Shown one piece after another: positions 39,375-51,300 of a stretch of 64,000 bases of DNA (positions within the stretch are counted from its first letter, which is position 1; the number at the start of each line of letters is the position of its first letter). Source of the DNA: Hemicentrotus pulcherrimus (lineage: Eukaryota; Echinodermata; Echinoidea; Camarodonta; Strongylocentrotidae); NCBI GenBank assembly GCA_003118195.1, contig BEXV01000086.1, forward strand, positions 220,164-284,163, written 5' to 3'. A program made the position numbers and the translations under genes. The notes below the pieces were generated by a model. It had not been told where the DNA came from. It searched no databases and saw nothing but the letters and a program-made list of their open reading frames with translations.

Positions 39375-42300
39375 TCCGAGATGGATGGGATATGCAAAAT
39401 ATGAATAAAAACTGAATGAACACATACTGTTGTAATGTGATGGATAGAGAAATCAACTTTAAAAGTATATAAAACAATATTTCTCATGGAAGAAGACATA
39501 CGTTTTTTGGAAAATTTCTCACCCCAAAAATGTTCAAAAATCTATTACATTCTCTTTATGGCACGATATAATTTGGTAAAACATTTAACTTGAACGACAT
39601 GGCTTAGTCATGGCCTGTCATTTCCCAGTTGAAAAGAAAGTAGAGAAACAATTTTCAATTTTCCTCATCGGCGTCGATTGTAGACAGGAACGTTAACCTC
39701 TAGGGTAACGTCGCAGTGTCGCAGACGATATTCTTTGCATACCTTCTTCAAAGACGGCCTCATTTTAGGAGGGACATATTTTAAGCCGAAACTTCCGTTC
39801 ACGGTCTCTATTATTGTGTAGGCTTGCTGAATCGTTGATAGAAATGGTATACAATATATCTGGCGTCTACGGAAATAGGAATATGCTTGTCTTGCCTTGA
39901 ATAGATTTGACCTTCTTGAAATTAATTTTTATGAAAAATAATAATCAGTAATGGGGTATACTGTCTTTTAAATCCGTAGAACTTCCAAGAAAATACCATT
40001 TCCGTCGTGTTCTTTCCAGACGTATAAGATTGAAGATTGAGCAGTTGGTACGCTGGTGCATGATTAAAAGACTCACAGAGACAGATAAAAGACTCTGTAA
40101 CGAAAACTTTTTAATTATTCACGAATAACTTCATTAAAAATTGCTGTGTCTTACAAAAAAAAAAGACTTTCATAAACAACAAATTATTAACATATACTCT
40201 TGCTTTCAAATATGCGTATAATTATTATGTTCTGTGAAAAGGAATTAAATTTGGAAACGATAGACGATGACCTCCCCTGAACATGACATATGGGAATCTC
40301 ACGGTTACATTGCAAATTGTAAAGTGCATAGAGGAATTTCCAATTTATTATGCGCTTAATAAAATGTTCTCTATTGTTATTAATACTATTATTTGAATAT
40401 TTAGTTAATTGTGGTCATTAAACAGTCGTCTTTACTTTTTGTTTGTGTATTGCCTCAGAACGGGAATAATTGTCTTGTTTAGTTGCGCTGTCGAAAATGA
40501 AATAGGAAAGGGGAATATTGACGGTAATGAAGAGAAATTAGGGGAAACGTAGACGTGAACGTTTGAACTCTTTTTGCAAACTTTTTGTCTGGTATTGGGT
40601 AATGAAAGAAGCTTGAAGTCCGTGTCACTTTCATGTTCCTTTCTAGATTTATTTCCAGGGAAACGGGTTTTGTATTTCAGAGTTTGGGAAAATGAACAAC
40701 GTATTGGATGTTTTAAAGGAGAATTATCATCGCAAACATCGTGCGCATAGACTTTGCTTTATGTTGATTTCCTCATGTCCGGTGTCATTAATAGCAATTT
40801 TTCAGTCTTTGCTCTATTGAGATTTTTGTTGTTGCAATTATATAGTACATGTACAAACAACAAGTAAACCTAAACTGAATACATGTATATCAGTGATGGT
40901 TAGATTAGTTTGCTATTTAGACTGTTTGGGTTTATATATCACTTTGGGGAAACTGGATTTCCGAACGTACATTTAATATAATTTTCTTCAAAAATCTTAT
41001 CAGGACGTTGTTTTTTAAACGATTGTCCCTAATGTTAATTGTCGTGAAATTCGAAAAAAATAGTCACTGAAATTAATATAGAAAACAGTCACTCATTGAA
41101 CTAAATTGATTATGTCATTGCCTACCCCCCCCCCTCCCCCCTCCCCACCTCTCTCTCTATTATTTTACTGTAGAACTTTCGTCTGTTGTCTCCTCTGTCT
41201 TCTATTTTTTCTCCATCCATATCTCTCGCTTTCCATTTAATGGGAAATATCCCTTTAAAATATGATCTAAAAATGGAATTAAAATGTGGTCGTTTTTTTA
41301 GAGTAGGGTGTTTCAAATTTACTTACGAAACCCCAAGACACCATGAGTCATGTCGGTACAGGATGTCCCCATAATAAAAATAAATAAAGTTATAACGAAA
41401 CAATTCCTTGGGTTAATACTTGACAGAGAGCTTAAGAGAGGAGATGAAGGGAGCCCAACTTACCCTACGGCGTTAGAGCATTGCCTTTGAAGGGATGTGT
41501 GGTGTATCTGCATCAAATGTTATGCCTGTATCATCCTTTCTTTTGATGGTCTCATTGGATGTCGGTCTCGTCGATTGTCGGTTTTGTGGGCTGTAGCAAT
41601 TACTCACAATTATGTAATGGTGTTCCCGTTTATTACTCTCACTCATATAATGGAGGACATGGATCGATATCACCCTGCATGAGCTGGTGGAGGAAATTAT
41701 TATGATATGTGGTAGTATTTCCTATTTTATACTTTCAGACATTTAAAGCTTTCACTATTTTCTGTTTTCAGATAATGGAAGAGCGAGAAAGATACGACAC
41801 GTTGCATGAGCTTGAGAAGGAAAGCTCCATGATACAACTCAAGATGGAGGGTATGAAATGGCGCCAAGAGAGGGCGCAACTTTTTAATCGCATTGATGAG
41901 GTCAAGGCCAAGATGACGGACCTGGAGAAGCAAGCTGGTGGAGAAATGGTAAATAGGAAAGGGATCACCTCCCCATCCCCCATCCCCCACCAAATAAAAA
42001 GGAAAAGGACTTCTTTCCAAGGATGTGTNCAATCGCCCCCACTCCCTCCCAGATGTTAATCATGCCCTCCCTGATGTTAATCCCTCCTCTGTTTTCTATT
42101 TCATGGCTCCGTATATACGCCAACTGGGAGGGGAACATAAAAATAGAGAGCGGAATGAAAGTGCGAGAGTGTTGTAGCAGAGAACAGAGACATGTCTGGA
42201 ATGATCTTACAGAATAACCACAATGATTAACGTTATATCATCACTTTACGATGATAGCTATTTTAAAAGTCTTGATAGTGGTGAATGAATTATTGAGAAA

Positions 42301-45300
42301 TTCTAGAATCTACATGATGCAAGTGGGTAACAGTAACTGTTCCCGTGTCTTTTAAAACAAGCCAATCGAATAATTCCCTATAGTAAGAAAGGAATATATA
42401 TCTATCTATCAAGTTACCTTCTCCCAGCTTGGAGGCTTAGTGCAACATTTATTAACACAGGTTTATTACTTTCCTATATTAATGACAACCGAGTATGATG
42501 TATTGATACTTCTTGTTAGTCCAGTTACTTCCCCGAATCACACATGCCTGCATTCCTTTCAGACTTATTGTGCTTGTATAATCATTCATAAGTAATAACA
42601 TTTACATTATTTTAACTGAACGTTTCAATAAAATTATTTTTTTCCTTTTATGACCATTGAAACACGAGCAAGGAGAGGAAAAGAAAGGCGTTTACATGAT
42701 ACATTTTCCATGTGATTTTCTTGCAGTATGTAGTTAAAACAGAGGCTGCCTCGCAAGACATCGACTCTCGATCCAACTCATCTTTCATTCTAACCCTTCC
42801 TCCAGATTAAAGTCCTGAAATATAAGCTCTATCATCAGCCTATCCTTAGAGAGATTTAATTCGAAGGCCGTTTTATCATATTCTCCTAATTACGAGTCCT
42901 TGCCCAAGCATGTGCCGATTTGTAAGGATTGTTTTTCATCCTCTACGACTTTAATCTCGACGAGATGAAATTTAAATCACCATATATAAACACACAAATT
43001 ACTTTAACCATATAATGTTCAGTTCAGAAAGACACAAGAAAGAGTCAATCAGAGAGAGAGAGCGAGAGCGAGAAAGATTGGGTATGAAGTGTTAAAAGCT
43101 ACTCTGATATTATCTCTGTAAGCACAACAGCTGCAAATACAGCCGAGACTTTCATTGCCTGGCTAAAGCTTCAATATCATAAGTTCATTTGCAGGGTAGA
43201 CGAAAGACGTATCTGATTTTGAATGTTTTGATGGAGATTCGGGAAAGTTTTTTCAGTGAATGCATTTGGTAATTGTCAATAGTACTAGTACTCCTAGTAT
43301 TTTATTCTGCATTTATCATAGATGAACTTTCGATTCAAGGCAGGTTTTATTGCAGTATTCTTAACATCGTGTGATTAACTTCGTCACCATTTTTATTCGC
43401 TTCTTGACATTTTCCCCAGAAGCGCTCGACATCGGGCTCCAGCCCCGTGCATTCCCAGCGCGAAGAGTCCCAGAAGCTACTCCAGCGACTCGAAACCGAG
43501 GTCGAAGGCCTGGACGGCGAGTGCTGGAAGTACCGACAGCTAGCAGATGTCCTCAAGAGCAAGATGGAAAGGGTATGGTCATCGTTTCAGAATTAGAAAA
43601 TGATTTCCTTTTAATAAGAGTTGATTAAGGGGATTGCCCTTGGTTTAATAAATTCCTTCCGTGCCTCGGCTTACAGCGGATGATTGCTCTATTATGGATT
43701 AGCACGCGGTCATGCTGTTGTCTTTGGTATCAATTAAAGCAGGGAAGATGTCCTTTAGTGGACTGACCAGCAAACATTGTTCAAATAGTACTTGCAACTC
43801 TCTTGTAGAAAGACAGTTTTAGGATAAAGGGTGAGGGTAGGTAAGGATATGGTTATTCTTAAAAATTGAATGTTTTACTGATGCCATTTTTTTGGCTTTT
43901 TGAAAGGTAACTGGAAACTAGTAAATTTTATTATGTCCTACACTCTACTAGCATTTCATGAGCAATCTTGGAAAGTCTGATTATATTTACGGAATCGTTT
44001 GTTCAATAAAATATGAAATATTGACGAAAATGCACTATTAAACAAAGGGCTGTATCGCGTGTTGAAGCTGAAAACCTAGATGTTTTTGTCGTTACTAATC
44101 CATTGTGAAATGAATTTAGATTTGTATTTTACGATATTTAATGTATTTGTCTTGTTTTTAGATTCATCATTGAAATCATTGAAATAGTGATCACTCTGAA
44201 CTAGGTTTTGAAATGTTGTTAGTTTCTTTCCTTCCATTCTAGTTGACTGCTCAGAACGAGGAACTCAAAGCTTCAAACGACATCTTGACACAAGAACGGA
44301 CTATATTACACGCCAAACTTTCCAACACCGAACAAGAAAAGTCGGAAAACGAAGTGCGGATCAAAAGGGAACGCGATATATTCGGGATGGAGCGAGACAA
44401 GCTCCGGGATCTTCAGATGGAGCGAGATGAACTGGAGAGGATACTCCAGCCCCTTCAAAAACGGATTGACCATTTGGTGGCCGACAGTGAAGCAGTTCTG
44501 AACAAGAAAGAGCAGTTGGAGAACAGTGTTATGACCTTGACTGCTATGCTTGATGAAGCAGAAGAAGCTAGGCAACGTGCTGAGAACTCTCTGAAAGAGC
44601 GCGAGCACAACATACAGAACGACTCGAGTAGGTTACGACAAGAGTTTGAAGAAGAACTCAACTTGAGAGTCAAGGACAAGAACATGATGATTGATGATTT
44701 GGAAAAAGAAGTGAGGACTAAATCGAAAGAGATCGAAAATCTAAACGAGAGATTAAAATCACTTGAGCGTGATCTGGATGGGAGCAGGAAATCACTGGAT
44801 GACTTCCAGAAGAAGGACGTTGCGGAGCGGCAGCGGAGTAGCCCTAGCGGAAGTCCAAAGGGAAGTCCGACTAGGGACCCGGAGCAGCTCCGACAGAAGC
44901 TGGCCACCAAGGAGCGTGAATGGTCTCAACAGAGAAAGGGCTTTGAGGATACAGTGGACAGACTCAACAGTACCCTCAAAGCCCGAGAGTCGGCTTGGGA
45001 CAATGAACGCGGAGACCTCAAGAATGATCTCACCAAAGCTCAGCAGGTCCGGAGGGACAAGGAAATAGCCTGGAATTCCGAAAGGGCCAAGTTGATCAAG
45101 GAGATCGAAGAGCTCAAGGCTTCTTTGAGTAAGAGCGAGTCGGAGAGTAAGAGACAGGTGAATGAACTCAGGCAACGACTAGAAGCAGCAACGGAGCTGG
45201 TAGAAACCTATCGGTTAGGCGAAACTAAATTTAAAGAGGAAAGGCGTCGACTACTTCAACAGGTATGTTTAATATGTATGGTATTTCCTTATGATAAATA

Positions 45301-48300
45301 TGAATATGTGTGCCGATTTGAGATAACTACTTCATAACGGATATAAATTAGTTTAGTCACATTAAAGCGAGGAAGACATTTTAAACGAGAAGCTTGGCCT
45401 CTGTTGTAGAGGACGAAATCCCTGATTTTAATGTGACTCAGCTGTATACGATGTCTCTAACGATAGAGCGAGAATAGAAAGAGGATGAATGGCGGACGTG
45501 CGATGTATGGGGTGGAGGCGATGTATGGGGGTGGGGGCATGCGCATGCGCGAGTGTGACGTTTTTAAAGAGTTCTCGAAGGTAGCGTAGTTTAGATAAAC
45601 TAGCAAATAATAGGTAGACACATTGATTTATTGTGGTAAATCAAGTTCTCCTTCAAGGATACTGTCTTTCAAGTATTTAACTTTATGATTAAGGCTTGTT
45701 CTAGAGTGGAGCATAATGTGTTTTTTTTTTCAAATGAATGAGGTTTCCATAGAAAATACAATGATATATTAATTTGCCATTCATTGTGAATAGGTGTACA
45801 ATATGGTTGAAGAGAACAGTATCCTAAATGTCCTAACACATTTTGTTTTTGTTGCAGATTGAGGATAAAGAGTCTTCCGTCCAAGTCAAACAGAAAGAAA
45901 TAGAGAGAACTCAAACCCAGCTCAGCAACCAGCAGAAGCGCCTAGAGCGGGTACGCGTGGAGATCCTAGACCGTTTCCACCGGGAAGAGAAAGTCTGGAA
46001 AGCAGAGATCACCGCCTCCAAATTCAAGCTGGAGGCGGAGACCAAGTACTTTAACGATGAAGTGGGGAGTTTGCAGAAACGACTGGAGAATGAGTCTAAC
46101 GATTACCAATCGCAGAAGGAGCAGTTGTGCGAATCGAAGGCGGAGCTGGATCGCTTGCGATCGCTTGTTGATAACGCGGATAGGGAGAAGGAGACTCTTA
46201 GGAGTGAGAAGGAGAGGGAGAATCTTGCTGTACGTATACCCCTCTACTGCCTCATCTTGCGCTTAGAAAACTATTTCTTCTTTTGAATAGTTGTATAGCC
46301 TTAGAAGGAATTATGTACTATTGCTTCGGATGAATATTATTTCAAATTATCCGCTGATACGTGTTTCATATTACACGTCACAAAATTCTCACGATTGTTC
46401 AAAATTATATGTAACAGCTGTTCCAAAGATTGCCACAATATTTTTTTTAATTCAGTCTTGGACCTTAACATGCTAAGAGGTCTTGGCAGGGTTAAGGAAA
46501 TGTGCAGCAAGAGAAAGACAAGCTGGTGATCATTCTGAGTCAAGAGAAACATAGACTAGGAGAAGAGCATTACCAGCGAGAAGACTCGAAATGAATTAAG
46601 AAAATGGTTCTCATATCAGTACAGCTTTCATGTCGGTCTGGTTTAATATGAAAATATAATTTGATCATTGCAGGCCAAGAGATCTCGACAAGTCTTGGAG
46701 AACGCGCAACAAGAGAAAGAAAAGCTAGCGACCAGTCTGAGTCAGGAGAAACATAGACGAGAGGTTTTACAGAAGAGCTATGCCAGCGAAAAGGCGGGTT
46801 GGGAGGTGTCTAGGAACGAAATGATGGCCAAGATTGCTCGAGTAAGTTAGGTTTTTTTTAATCCCTGAAATAAACTTAAATGGAAAACTGTAAATGTTTT
46901 GTCAAGCATTTGAAAACCATGAAAGAGGCTATGTCCGAAAACCCAACGAGGATGCTTGATGTACGCATGACAGTGTAAGTTGCATATACTATTTCAAAAA
47001 TATTTTGTAAAAATGGGCTGGGTGGTAGAACTATATGTAAAAAAGATACCTCCTTTCTATGAAACACAATAAATGTGTTATATTACTAGATAAATGGAGG
47101 CATTTGCAACTGTAACAATGTAACAATGTTTGTTTTACCAATATGTCACAACATGTACTTTGTTCAAGTCTACTGTTTTGTTCTTGCTCGAGAATGATTG
47201 AATACGATTTTCCTTTTAGGGGAAAAAAGAAAAGAAAAGAATTAAATGTATTATAAAATTATCGCGCATTGAAAAATTATGATTTTTGAAACCTAGAATA
47301 GATTGCAAATGCGTCAATATACGCTGGCATGGTTGACGGAGAAACATGGCTGCTATTTTGTGAATCACAATCACCCGATTACTGAGCTAGTCATTATTTT
47401 GTAGGAATACCATATAATGAGAACCAGAAGTGCGTTAACTCTATGTTACAGTATATGACTTGACACCATGTTGGCTTTCAACAGATGATATACTAAATGA
47501 ACAACATCATCGATCTACCTAGAATGTGTCACCTTCCTGATAAAAAACAATGTTTAAGAACCGAATGTGGTCAGGATAAGGATTTTGCTTCCCAATGTCT
47601 CATTCATGATTCATTTACCTCAAGAGCTCCAAGTCATATCGGCTGATTATGGGAATGAAGTTAAATTGTCCTCGTCCCTTTAGTGTAATACCGACTGATA
47701 CCGGCGCATGGACTCCACTCATCCTTGATCAGCGGTCAGGCGAGCGTGTGTCATTTTCCAAGGGTTAGGGATTGATCCTTAAAACGACCACATCCCCGAG
47801 CGGAAGAGTTCAGAAGAAGAAAAAACACGGCACCTGTAATGTGTGGTTCGTTCTACAACAAATTTATGATAACGAATGGAACTCGAGAGACAACTTTTTA
47901 GTCGAAAATGATCAGGTGAATGATGACATCACAAATTGCTACTATGTGATAGCAGTTGTCGTCCCCCAAAAATCAATAACAAAGTACAGGACATAGATCC
48001 TAGTCAAAGTGAAGCCCCAAATACAATTGGTATAACAAATGTTAATATGTGCCTCCTGTTATTTTCCAAGCAGCATACAATCAAATAATAAATTGTCTTC
48101 ACTATTCTTCTCAAGCTTTATATTTACTTTTTTAGTGGGTCTTTTTGCACAAAAATAAGCAGTACCTCATGTTGCCATATTATCCGTAGGACAGATTGAA
48201 ATTACTTCTGGAATAGACGTAATAATTTGTAACAATCCTCATTACATCCAGTTTTTCGTTTGTTTTATGATGGTGTTTTTTACGGACTTATTCATATTCA

Positions 48301-51300
48301 TTTGATTCCTCTTATAGTTGGGTTCTTCGCTTGTATTTCACCGCTGATATTTTCATTTCATTTCTTTGATATAACCCTTTGATATTTTCATCCATATAAA
48401 TAATCCTTCTTATCCGTCTCATCATCCTTGCTTTCATTTCTATTCCTTTCCCCCTACTTGTCCCATGCAGCTGGAGCAACAGACCAAGCTCAAGAAGGTC
48501 AAGTTGGAGGATCTCCAGGCCCGGCTCCAGGCCTCCTGGGACCAGGAGCGGAGCGAACACAAGCGGCTCCTGACGGAGGCCAACTACAGGGTGATGGACA
48601 TGCAGAAGGAGGTGGAGCGGAGAGACAGCCAGCGGAGCAGGGAAGGATCGGCCTCAGGCGGCGTCCTTGCTAAGAAGATACTGGAAGATGAACGCATGAA
48701 GTCTACTGAACGTATTCACGAGGTGCCTAACATATTAATTAACGTCATCAATTAACATTAAGTAAAGAGAGTATAGGAAGTGTGAAAATCGATATGAAGT
48801 AAATAAATCAAGTAATGAGCAAGCTTAGAAAGGACACAAAATAAAGAAATATGAAAAAATAACACTTTTGTTCTGTTTCACCCCTGCCCCATTCCCACTA
48901 ACCAATCACAGCTTGGTTCAGAGTTGCAAAAGTCGAAGGACGGGCACAAGCGCATTGGTCAGCTGGAGGCCAGGTACCAACGTGATCGGGAGCTGTGGAG
49001 GAAAGAACGAAGTGATTTACAAAAACGACTGCAGGACAGTATAGCCACAAGACGTCTCGAACACAACAAGATCGATAGTTTTCTACAAGAGGTAAGGTTT
49101 ATTTTCATCAGTGATTTAGCAAATATTTTAACATTATTATTAATATTATTATGAAGCATATACAATGTGGAATGTATTAATGCTTGGAATGTAGGCATAT
49201 TCTCTAGGCAATAAAGAATACAATCTCATCCACAAAATGAACGAAAGTTGTCAATTTTTAAAACAAGGAAATTAGTTCCTTGGGACTGTATTTTGATGAA
49301 ATTTTGAAAAATAAGGGCCCTTGATTAAATGAATACTGCCATACTTACCCAGTAGGCTTATGAATGGGCAGATTTTATCGCTCGTATTAAATCGACATGA
49401 CTTTGTCTTTTAAATATGGCGCCCTGATCCTTTCTTCCATTATAAAATATAGCTTCAGAATCTGAAAGGAGCTGTGGAGGCGACAGATCGGCTGACGAAA
49501 ACCGAGATTCAAAATGGCGGCCGCCATGAGCAAATCATCGTAAGTGTACAGACAGTACGTATTAAATAACCCCTACTAACATTTTGTGTGTCATTGTCTT
49601 CATTTATCATCACGCGTAACGTCTTCGCTTTCAAGGGGTTGTTTTTATCCATGCTTTGTGTTGCTTGTTGTTGTGTTAATTTCATCTTAATCATTGCTTT
49701 CTCTTGTGCGATTTTTCATGGTTAAATTCACCGAGTAACTGGATCTTCTGAATGTTTTATCTACTTGTAAGTGATCCAAGTCTTGTCTGTTTTCCTTCTC
49801 CCGAAAATTTGTTTTCTGCATTAAAAAAATCCACTACATAATTATTCGACCTTAAAAATTAAAAATTGAATTTATTTGAGCCCTGGCGCTTCAAACGTCC
49901 CCATTACGAGTGCTTTGTTTCATCAATAAACTTTCTTTGTAACAACTTTCCTGCTTACACGTAAAAAAACTCTTCATCTAGGATTCATCTGTTTTGTTTT
50001 CACTTCTCATTTTTTTTACTCATGATCATTTTTTGTTTGTTTTGTGAATCTGTTCTCAAGTTATCACATTGCAGATGCTTATTTTATGTGCACTCTTGGG
50101 GAAAATATCATTATTTTACTAACCATGGATTCTGCTCCAACCGTTGTGTAATAGAGACAGCAGACCTCGTCACCATTTTTTTTTTTTAATTATAAATACC
50201 AGTCCAACTTTGCGTCATTTCTAAAAATTTGAAATAAGCCAGCATCTTCATCACCATAGCCTGATGAATATTATTGTTAACATTAGCAAATTGTTGTGCT
50301 TTACTAATTTCATTACTTACATATATTTCGATGTAGTTTAGTTGATAATTTCAATATTCTACGATATATATATATATACGCTGTATTTACATTGTTTATA
50401 ATCTTGTGTAAACTGAGTTTTTATGATTTTACTTTTCATGATAATCAATATTCTATTGATGGCTGCAAAACATTGATCAATGTGCGATAAAATATTTGAA
50501 ATGTTGAAGTACCTTTTATATATCAATTATCTGATTTCTGCTATGAATCAAAATACACGCTGGCTTTCAGGTAAAAACACAAGAAACAAAACTGCTAAAC
50601 AGCATCATAAATGCCTTTTATAAGTCATGTTTAAGTATTATTTTAAGATTAGGTGCAGCATTTGCGTCATTGGTTTTCCTTGGGTAAACCGAAAAAAAAG
50701 TTTTGAAACCCACATCTCGCCAAACATCCAAGAAATATATACAATATGAAATACTCAAGCTATTAATTATGGCCTACTGAAATGGTATTGGAAATACTTT
50801 AAGCTAAAAGGAGAGTCAGCAGAATCAATAAGTTCGGATATTATAAAAATCTCCTTCTATTACAAAAGGTGGCAATCTTAGGTTATAACAAAAATCAGCT
50901 ACTTATTGTGATTTTGTGATGTTTGTTTAGATGATGTTTGCATTGCACATGTTTTTTAAATGCGTACCACTCCTGAATTTGCTGCTCCAGAATATCTCAA
51001 AGCTACAATCCATTTCCATCCATGCTATATCCACACTATTACAATTATTATCCTCCACACAGCAAAAAACGGTTGTCAAGACAACAGAAACCAAACCCCT
51101 TCAAAAGGCGGCGCCGCCTACCAGTGAGGAGAATAACGCCATCTACCGACAGCTTCGTAAGCAGGTTTCCGAACCTGCCAATGTGTGTGCTACTGCGGTA
51201 GAGAAGTCCGGTGATCCTGTTAACTTGGGCTCTACACCACTTATTACCCATAGACATTCAGCATCCGAAAGGCCGGCTAACTTTACACTGGATGAGGTTC

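Larger units (their letters stand above)
34971..41771 (+). other. Intron 8, 6.8 kb
   Basis: No exon was recognised. The intron holds a C-rich stretch with a single N near 35892, an inverted SINE-related element (36660-36905), a 40-bp tandem duplication (37467-37546), a GA repeat (39345-39374) and a C-run (41125-41150). Otherwise it is AT-rich with nothing specific. Confidence 0.7.

Noticed and set aside
44306..45175. Minus-strand ORFs opposite exon 11
   Set aside because: They are shadows of the strongly biased coiled-coil coding sequence; the plus frame has splice sites and phase support.
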